Part shown: piece after piece, positions 35,747 through 40,838 of the stretch | Layout: every line of letters begins with the position of its first letter | Numbering within the stretch: position 1 is the stretch's first letter | Source of the DNA: Salinarimonas soli | GTDB taxonomy: Bacteria > Pseudomonadota > Alphaproteobacteria > Rhizobiales > Beijerinckiaceae | Assembly (NCBI RefSeq): GCF_008386575.1 | Contig: NZ_VUOA01000014.1 | Coordinates: forward strand, 1 to 40,838 | Length of the DNA stretch: 40,838 nt | Reading direction: 5' to 3' | Program-made: the position numbers and the translations under genes | The notes under the pieces: generated by a model | Databases searched by the model: none | What the model was told of the DNA's origin: nothing | Seen by the model: the letters and a program-made list of their open reading frames with translations, nothing else

Positions 35747-36496
35747 TCAGCTTTTTCGGGGCTCGTAAGGGGGGCGCGGGATCGCCATGTGGGCCGCCCG
35801 CAGGGCCGCCGACCAGCGCTCGCGCAGATCGTGAAAATAGGGCTCGCCGGCCTCGATGCGGTGGACGACCTCGGGCTCCAGCGCGTCGCGCCGCAGCACC
35901 GCGATGTCGATGGGCAGGCCGACCGCAAGGTTCGAGCGCATGGTCGAGTCCATCGAGATGAGGCCGATCTTCAGCGCGTCGTAGAGGTCGGTGGAGAACT
36001 TCACGGCGCGGTCGAGGATCGGCTTGCCGTATTTGTGCTCCCCGATCTGCAGGAAGGGGGCGTCCTGCCCGCATTCGATGAAGTTGCCGGCCGCGTAGAT
36101 CATGAACAGTCGCATGGGCCCGCCGCGGATCTGCCCTCCGAAGAGGAAGGATACGTCGAACGTGACGTTCGCCGCCTCCAGCCCCGGGCCGTCGATGGTG
36201 CGCACGCTGCGCACCGCCCGGCCGACGAGCTGGGCCGCCTTGAAGAGGCTCGCCGCACTATCGAGGCGCTCGACCTCGCCGGTGTCCGGGTTCTCCATGC
36301 CCTCGGCCAGAAGGCTCACGACGGATTGCGATACCGAAAGGTTGCCGGCGGAAGCGAGCAGCAGCACCCGGTCCCCCGCGCCGCGGTAGACGTGGAGCTT
36401 GCGGAAGGTCGAGACGTTGTCGAGGCCCGCATTGGTCCGCGTGTCGCCGAGCATGACCAGGCCCTGCTCGACGAGGATGCCGGTGCAATAGGTCAT
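35747..36496 (-). CDS. Anbu, proteasome-type peptidase homologue
   Basis: A 249-residue protein of the Anbu (BPH) family, an ancient relative of HslV and proteasome beta subunits that forms open ring-like helical assemblies. It starts MTYCTGILVEQGLVMLGDTR, and after removal of Met the new N-terminal Thr (residue 2), with Asp-18 and Lys-33, occupies the positions of the Ntn-hydrolase catalytic set. No propeptide is present, as in the family. Peptidase activity of Anbu proteins has been hard to show, so treat it as unproven. It is last in the four-gene unit with the transglutaminase-like, alpha-E and ATP-grasp genes. Confidence 0.92.
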   Translation of the reverse strand: MTYCTGILVEQGLVMLGDTRTNAGLDNVSTFRKLHVYRGAGDRVLLLASAGNLSVSQSVVSLLAEGMENPDTGEVERLDSAASLFKAAQLVGRAVRSVRTIDGPGLEAANVTFDVSFLFGGQIRGGPMRLFMIYAAGNFIECGQDAPFLQIGEHKYGKPILDRAVKFSTDLYDALKIGLISMDSTMRSNLAVGLPIDIAVLRRDALEPEVVHRIEAGEPYFHDLRERWSAALRAAHMAIPRPPYEPRKS

Positions 36497-36546
36497 CCGT
36501 GTCCCCCCTTCGTCCCCGGCCCCGGGTTTCCGGGTGCCCTGCGGCT

Positions 36547-37368
36547 TCAGCCTTGCGCCTGGCTCTGCCCATTGTCGACGCGAAGCCGCACGTCAAGGGT
36601 CTCGTTCCCGCCGCCGTAGCGGCTGCCCCGGATCGGGGCGGCCCCGAGATAGTCGAGGCCGATGGCGAGGCGCAGATGCGCGGGCCCCGTGGCGATGCCG
36701 TTGGCGGGATCGAATCCGACCCAGCCCAGCCCCGGCACCTTCGCCTCCGCCCAGGCATGCCCCGCCTCCTGCTCCACCACGCCGTCAGCGCGGAAGAAGT
36801 AGCCCGAGACGTAGCGGGCCGGGATGCCGAGATGGCGCGCGGTGGCGATGAAGACGTGGGTGAGGTCCTGGCAGACGCCGCGGCGCATGGCGAAGGCCTC
36901 CGCCGCCGTCGTCGCGGCGTGGGTCGGCGCCGTGTCGAACACGATCGTGCCGTTGATCGCCTTCAGGAGATCGTGGAGGCGGGTCAGCGGGTCGGGGCTC
37001 CCGCCGGCCTCGGCCGCGAAGGCGCGAAGCGCGTCGTCCGGCGTGGTGAGGTCGGTGTCGCGGAGAAAGAAGGCCTCGGGCACCCGCTCGGCGGTGCCCG
37101 TCACGACGCCGTGGGTGTCGAAGGTCTCCACCTCGCCCGAGACGCGGACGACGAGCTGGTCGACGGCGCCGTCGGCGGAGAAGACGTGGATCGTGTTGCC
37201 CAGCGTGTCCTCCTTCACCTTCAGGCTGCCGTCGACGCTCGGGTCGATGCGCCAGCGGCGGACATGCTGGCCCTCGTGGCTCGCGGGGGTGAGCCGCATG
37301 ACCTGGATCAGCCCGCGGGCGGGCTGGTCGTAGGCGTAGCGGGTCTCGTGGAGGACGCGAAGGCGCAT
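36547..37368 (-). CDS. Transglutaminase-like protein of the Anbu cluster
   Basis: A 273-residue protein with an N-terminal beta-rich region (MRLRVLHETRYAYDQPARGLIQVMRLTP, about 1-120) and a papain-like transglutaminase core. The catalytic triad is clear as Cys-166 (RRGVCQDLTH), His-204 (AGHAWAE) and Asp-220 (GFDPANG). Members may act as peptidases or as amide-forming enzymes; which one here is not known. It lies 24 bases after the alpha-E gene and 50 bases before Anbu, all on the minus strand. Confidence 0.92.
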   Translation of the reverse strand: MRLRVLHETRYAYDQPARGLIQVMRLTPASHEGQHVRRWRIDPSVDGSLKVKEDTLGNTIHVFSADGAVDQLVVRVSGEVETFDTHGVVTGTAERVPEAFFLRDTDLTTPDDALRAFAAEAGGSPDPLTRLHDLLKAINGTIVFDTAPTHAATTAAEAFAMRRGVCQDLTHVFIATARHLGIPARYVSGYFFRADGVVEQEAGHAWAEAKVPGLGWVGFDPANGIATGPAHLRLAIGLDYLGAAPIRGSRYGGGNETLDVRLRVDNGQSQAQG

Positions 37369-37392
37369 GATGGATCCGGGGCGGGGCGCGCG

Positions 37393-38334
37393 TCAGGTGA
37401 GGTACTGCTCGGCGACCGCCGTGCCGAGCTGGTTGTTGTCGAGGATGAACGCTTCGATGAACTCATGCAGGCCTTGCGCGAAGATCTCCTCGATCGCAAG
37501 GTCGTTGAGGCGGCCGAGGGTGGCGCTGGCGAGCCGCTGGCTCGGGCCGCGCCGGCCATAGGCGTCCGCCGTGAGGTCGAGGTGGCGCACCATCACCTCG
37601 TAGCAGCTCGCCAGCGAGCGCGGCATCTGCCGGTTCAGGATGAGGAGGTCGGCCACGCGCATCGGCCGGATCCGGTCGCGATAGACCCAGTGATAGGCGG
37701 TGAGGGCCGAGACCTCGCGCAGGATCGTGGTCCACTGGAAATAGTCGAGACTGCCGCCCACCCGCTCGTTCTCGGGCAGGAGCACATGGTACTTCACGTC
37801 GATGATGCGGGCGGTGTTGTCGGCCCGCTCCATGGCGAGGCCCAGCCGCGTGAACCAGTAGGCGTCGTTGCGCAGCATGGTGCGGTGCGCCGAGCCCTCG
37901 AACATCAGCGACAGGCTCTTCACCCATTCCAGGAACCGGGCGAACTCCTCGCGGCTCATGGAGCGGCCGTCGAAGCGCTTGAACTCAAGCCACGCGCCGT
38001 TGATCCCCTCCCACATCTCCGTGGTGAGCGCCGTGCGCACCGCCCTCGCATTGGTGCGGGCGAGCTCCAGGCAGTTGCGGATCGAGGAAGGGTTGGCAGG
38101 GCTGAAGGCGAGGAAGTCGCGGACGGTGTCCTCGTTCGTCGCGGAATAGAGGCCCTGGAACGTCTCCATGCTGCCCGCCGAGGCGAGCGCGCTTTCCCAC
38201 TCGTTGCGCTCCCCCGAATAGGAGGAGGGCAGCGAGGCAAGCCGCATGGCGGCATCGAGGATGCGGGCCACGAAGTCGGCGCGCTCCGTGTAGCGGGCGA
38301 GCCAGAAGAGGTTGTCGGCGGTGCGGGAGAGCAT
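37393..38334 (-). CDS. Alpha-E domain protein
   Basis: A 313-residue, mostly helical protein of the alpha-E (DUF403) family. It opens MLSRTADNLFWLARYTERADF and holds the family's many charged helices with ERADN, LLILNRQMPRSL and HLDLTADAYGRRGPSQRLA segments. No enzyme motif is visible. The family is nearly always beside the circularly permuted ATP-grasp gene, and is thought to be its partner, perhaps presenting a peptide or tRNA-like substrate; that is a proposal from comparative genomics. It is 63 bases downstream of the ATP-grasp gene. Confidence 0.9.
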   Translation of the reverse strand: MLSRTADNLFWLARYTERADFVARILDAAMRLASLPSSYSGERNEWESALASAGSMETFQGLYSATNEDTVRDFLAFSPANPSSIRNCLELARTNARAVRTALTTEMWEGINGAWLEFKRFDGRSMSREEFARFLEWVKSLSLMFEGSAHRTMLRNDAYWFTRLGLAMERADNTARIIDVKYHVLLPENERVGGSLDYFQWTTILREVSALTAYHWVYRDRIRPMRVADLLILNRQMPRSLASCYEVMVRHLDLTADAYGRRGPSQRLASATLGRLNDLAIEEIFAQGLHEFIEAFILDNNQLGTAVAEQYLT

Positions 38335-38397
38335 GGGGCAAACCGTCGGGAACGCTGGACGCTGGCTTGGGGGCGATGAACGGTAGCGGGGCGGGTC

Positions 38398-39813
38398 CTA
38401 CCCGTCGAGGATCCAGGTGTCCTTGGTGCCTCCGCCCTGGCTCGAATTGACCACGAGCGACCCCTCCTTGAGCGCCACGCGGGTGAGGCCGCCCGGGACG
38501 ATGTGGACCCCGTCGGCGCCGGTGAGCACGAAGGGCCGCAGGTCCACGTGCCGGGGGGCGACGCCCGACGCCACGAAGGTCGGGCAGGTGGAGAGCGCCA
38601 GCGTCGGCTGGGCGATGAACCCGTCCGGGTCCCGCTTGAGCTTGCGGCGGAACTCCTCGATCTCGGCCCGCGTGGCGTGGGGGCCCACCAGCATGCCGTA
38701 GCCGCCCGAGCCGTTGACCTCCTTCACGACGAGCTCGTGCAGGTTGTCGAGCACGTGGCCCAGCGCATCCCGCTCGCGGCAGCGCCAAGTGGGCACGTTG
38801 GAGAGGATCGGCTCCTCGCCCGTGAAGAAGCGGATGATCTCGGGCATGTAGGTGTAGACCGCCTTGTCGTCGGAGATGCCCGTTCCGACGGCATTGGCGA
38901 GGGTGATGTTGCCTGCCTGATAGGCACTCATGAGGCCCGGCACGCCGAGCACCGAGTCCGGCCGGAACACCAGCGGGTCGAGATACTCGTCGTCGATGCG
39001 CCGGTAGAGCACGTCGACGCGCTTCGGGCCCTCGGTGGTGCGCATGTAGACGACGTCGTCGCGCACGATGAGGTCGGAGGATTCCACGAGCTCGACGCCG
39101 AGCTTGTCGGCGAGGAACGAGTGCTCGTAATAGGCGGAGTTGAACTGGCCCGGGGTGAGCAGCGCCACCACGGGATCGCGGCTGGCGCTCGCGGGAGCGA
39201 CGGAGCGCAGGCTGGAGAGCAGGCTGTCGGCGTAGTTCTCGATGGGCGCGACCCGGTGCTCGGCGAAGAGCTCCGGGAAGAGGCGCATCATCACCTCCCG
39301 GTTCTCCAGCATATAGGAGACGCCCGACGGCGTGCGGGCATTGTCCTCCAGGACGTAGAACGTGCTCTCGTCGACCCGCACGATGTCGATGCCCGCGATG
39401 TGGCAATAGACGCCGTGCGGCACCGCCACGTCCACCATCTCCAGCCGATAATGGGGGTTGCGGTAGACGAGGTCGGCGGGGATCACCCCCGCCTTGATGC
39501 ATTCCTGCCCCGAATAGATGTCGGCGAGGAACATGTTGAGCGCCTGGACGCGCTGCGTGAGCCCGCGCTCGACGATGCTCCATTCGGGCTTGGTGAGGAC
39601 CCGGGGGATGATGTCGAACGGGATCAGGCGCTCGGCCGCCTCGTTGTCGCCGTAGACCGCGAAGGTGATGCCGATGCGCCGGAAGAACAGCTCCGCCTGG
39701 CTGCGGCGGGTGTCGAACACGTCGCGGGGCGTCGCCTCCAGCCAGCGCTTGAGCCCCGCATAGGCCTCCCGGACATCGGCCGCCATCGGCCCCATCTCGT
39801 CGAACGCTCCCAT
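38398..39813 (-). CDS. Circularly permuted ATP-grasp ligase of the Anbu cluster
   Basis: A 471-residue circularly permuted ATP-grasp protein (CP_ATPgrasp_1/DUF404-407 type). It has MGAFDEMGPMAADVREAY at the start, then RRIGITFAVYGDNEAAERLIPFDIIPR, VLEDNARTPSGVSYMLENR and the C-terminal ATP-site stretch VVKEVNGSGGYGMLVGP. ATP-grasp enzymes join a carboxylate to an amine with ATP, so this is predicted to form peptide or amide bonds on an unknown substrate. ATG 39813 is supported by family length and an AGGAG about ten bases upstream; the open frame extends much further upstream through repeat DNA, which I reject. First gene of the four-gene unit. Confidence 0.92.
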   Translation of the reverse strand: MGAFDEMGPMAADVREAYAGLKRWLEATPRDVFDTRRSQAELFFRRIGITFAVYGDNEAAERLIPFDIIPRVLTKPEWSIVERGLTQRVQALNMFLADIYSGQECIKAGVIPADLVYRNPHYRLEMVDVAVPHGVYCHIAGIDIVRVDESTFYVLEDNARTPSGVSYMLENREVMMRLFPELFAEHRVAPIENYADSLLSSLRSVAPASASRDPVVALLTPGQFNSAYYEHSFLADKLGVELVESSDLIVRDDVVYMRTTEGPKRVDVLYRRIDDEYLDPLVFRPDSVLGVPGLMSAYQAGNITLANAVGTGISDDKAVYTYMPEIIRFFTGEEPILSNVPTWRCRERDALGHVLDNLHELVVKEVNGSGGYGMLVGPHATRAEIEEFRRKLKRDPDGFIAQPTLALSTCPTFVASGVAPRHVDLRPFVLTGADGVHIVPGGLTRVALKEGSLVVNSSQGGGTKDTWILDG

Positions 39814-39921
39814 CCGCCCGGCTCTCCTACAGTCATCGCCCAGCCTAGACGCAAGTTGCGTTCCAGGGGAAGGAGGTTGCTGGGGCGTCCGATAGAGAGA
39901 GATGCAGACGTGCCCGGGCTC

Positions 39922-40454
39922 CCTCCCCTCTCCCATGGGGAGAGGGGCCGGGGGTGAGGGGGTACCACCTCGAACCATCGGGTCTCCCCACCGCTGCCCC
40001 CACCCGCCAACCTCGTCCTGAGGTGCCCTGCGCAGCCCGGCCTCGAAGGGCGGTCCAGAGGTCTCCGGACGGCTGTGGAAGCGTGCTGCGTGCTTCGAGA
40101 CGCCTGCTGGAGCAGGCTCCTGGGCATGAGGGGGTTGGGAGATATCTGGCTCAGCGTGGTACCCCCTCACCCCCGACCCCTCTCCCCCCGGGAGAGGCGA
40201 GCAGGCGCGCCGCATCGCGCCCCGGGGGCGGCCCGTCCTGTCCGGCCGTCTGCCGGAGGGCGGGCGAGAGAGGATCGAGGGGGCGCGGGACGCCGCGGGC
40301 TCGATTGTGGCAGTCGGCCGTGAGCTTCGAGAGCCCAGCGGCGTCCACGGGGGTCCGGATCGATGGTCCGGCCCCGTCCGGGTCGCCCCGGCACGCATCA
40401 GCGGCGGTCTAGGCGCGTCGCCGTCGGTCAGACTGACGCGCGGCCGAGCCGGGC
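39922..40454 (-). repeat. Long compound repeat, right copy (inverted)
   Basis: Reverse complement of 1-549, with the ends corresponding to 549 and 1. It contains the same inner CCTCGTCCTGAGG...CTCATG palindrome at 40011-40131 and the same opposing GGTACCCCCTCAC arms. It lies about 110 bases upstream of the ATP-grasp start, so it would be transcribed in any long leader of that operon. Confidence 0.85.
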
Positions 40455-40717
40455 TAAGGGCCCTCGCAAGAGGAAACCCCGCCGTTGTGCCCCACCGCCG
40501 TCGCCCTGTGGGTCGTCCGTGCTTGGGTGCGTCCCGTCACGATAACCCCACCAGATCCCGCCATAGTACGGGCATCGCCGACATCACGGGTGTCGCCACC
40601 CGCTTAGGCATCCGTCCCCCGAGACCCCGGACCGCGTATCCGGGGGCGCAGGCGCCGCGCACCACCCCACCTCACGACGCCTCGCGACAGCGCCCCTCAT
40701 CGGGTGATGCGGTGTAG

Positions 40718-40746
40718 GACATAAATCAGGTGAGTAGGAATGTCAA
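40718..40746 (-). promoter_or_regulatory. Strong minus-strand promoter near the right end
   Basis: TTGACA, 17 bases, TATGTC on the minus strand; start expected near 40711. The -35 is a perfect consensus. Any transcript runs through about 250 bases of unassigned sequence, then the right repeat, toward the ATP-grasp gene at 39813. Confidence 0.55.
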
Positions 40747-40754
40747 GGCGGGAA

Positions 40755-40837
40755 GGGGGTGATGGCGGTGTGGGGGCAGAAGAACCCGTAACCGAAAGGC
40801 TGACGTCCCTTCCTGCCAGGACACCGCCGTCACCCCC
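40755..40837. repeat. Terminal palindrome, possible mobile-element edge
   Basis: GGGGGTGATGGCGGTGT at the left and ACACCGCCGTCACCCCC at the right pair at 16 of 17 positions, with GGCAG repeated a few bases further inside each arm, around about 49 bases. The right arm runs to the last bases of the window. It could be a short MITE-like element, or the end of an insertion sequence, or a big terminator hairpin. Confidence 0.45.
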
Positions 40838-40838
40838 C

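Larger units (their letters stand above)
39814..40838. other. Gene-free right end (about 1 kb)
   Basis: After the ATP-grasp start come roughly 100 bases of unremarkable leader, the inverted repeat copy (39922-40454), about 260 bases without any recognisable gene or RNA family, a good minus-strand promoter (40718-40746) and a terminal palindrome (40755-40837). Open frames across it are either antisense to each other or interrupted; I call none. Confidence 0.6.

Noticed and set aside
39814-40398. N-terminal extension of the ATP-grasp protein through the right repeat
   Set aside because: The 195 added residues come from palindromic repeat DNA; the left copy has frame-breaking indels and the family starts near 39813.
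40455-40620. Open minus-strand frame from ATG CCT AAG interrupted by one TGA, joining the frame in the repeat
   Set aside because: Reading through TGA would be needed and the left repeat copy is frameshifted; no selenocysteine signal or known family. Only the 24-codon leader-peptide idea is kept as speculation.

Overview
The window is about 40.8 kb of very GC-rich DNA that reads as ordinary, gene-dense chromosome from an alphaproteobacterium of the Hyphomicrobiales, most like the Methylobacteriaceae/Beijerinckiaceae group. This rests on the rne / amiC / mrcA / prfB block, on Usg, DUF4169 plus ribbon-helix-helix, ExoD and BcsS-like proteins, on an EcfG-like GGAAC promoter, and on palindromic GC-rich extragenic repeats. 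Family placement is inference; no rRNA gene is present. I call 38 protein genes and one tRNA, including a 59-codon gene (DUF2256) and two overlapping small genes (DUF4169 and a ribbon-helix-helix protein with a TTG start).

Layout. 1-549: a long compound repeat, present again in inverted orientation at 39922-40454. 646-5617 (minus): amiC, mrcA and prfB, for cell-wall synthesis and remodelling and translation termination; prfB needs a +1 programmed frameshift. 6291-11054 (plus): RNase E with an acidic insert in its S1 domain, a terminator, then a prolyl-oligopeptidase-family peptidase. 11290-14630: an orphan small protein behind a possible general-stress promoter, a GH25 muramidase lipoprotein, MgtE, a DUF488 protein and tRNA-Leu(GAG). 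14738-18625: a lone FliN-like SpoA protein, lipB, the DUF4169/RHH pair, a zinc alcohol/formaldehyde dehydrogenase with a membrane-protein partner, and CoxG. 18728-25743: an enol-lactonase-like hydrolase, a MoxR ATPase, a PLP transsulfuration enzyme, a Kef-type antiporter, a CoxE-like VWA protein and a small membrane protein. 25752-28921: an ECHDC3-like enoyl-CoA hydratase homologue without catalytic glutamates, a hotdog thioesterase, a BcsS-like secreted protein, an SDR without the catalytic tyrosine, and DUF2256. 28981-33448: rplM-rpsI, groES-groEL, usg and exoD.

33457-39813 (minus) is the most interesting block: a circularly permuted ATP-grasp ligase, an alpha-E protein, a transglutaminase-like protein and the proteasome-related Anbu protein, in that order with short gaps, followed 91 bp later by a membrane GGDEF/EAL protein. 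The gene set is a known conserved association, but its substrate and product are, as far as I know, undetermined. A near-consensus promoter at 40718-40746 points through the right-hand repeat toward this operon, so the operon may have a roughly 0.9 kb leader made largely of the repeat, or there may be a separate non-coding transcript.

Regulatory detail: groESL has an imperfect CIRCE operator over a sigma-70-like promoter plus a heat-shock-type promoter; rplM has a TTGACA/TACACC promoter, a 16-bp palindrome just upstream and a terminator-like hairpin in the leader; rne has a leader of up to about 440 nt. I saw no CRISPR array, prophage, complete insertion sequence or rRNA. The right end carries a palindrome that could be the edge of a small mobile element.
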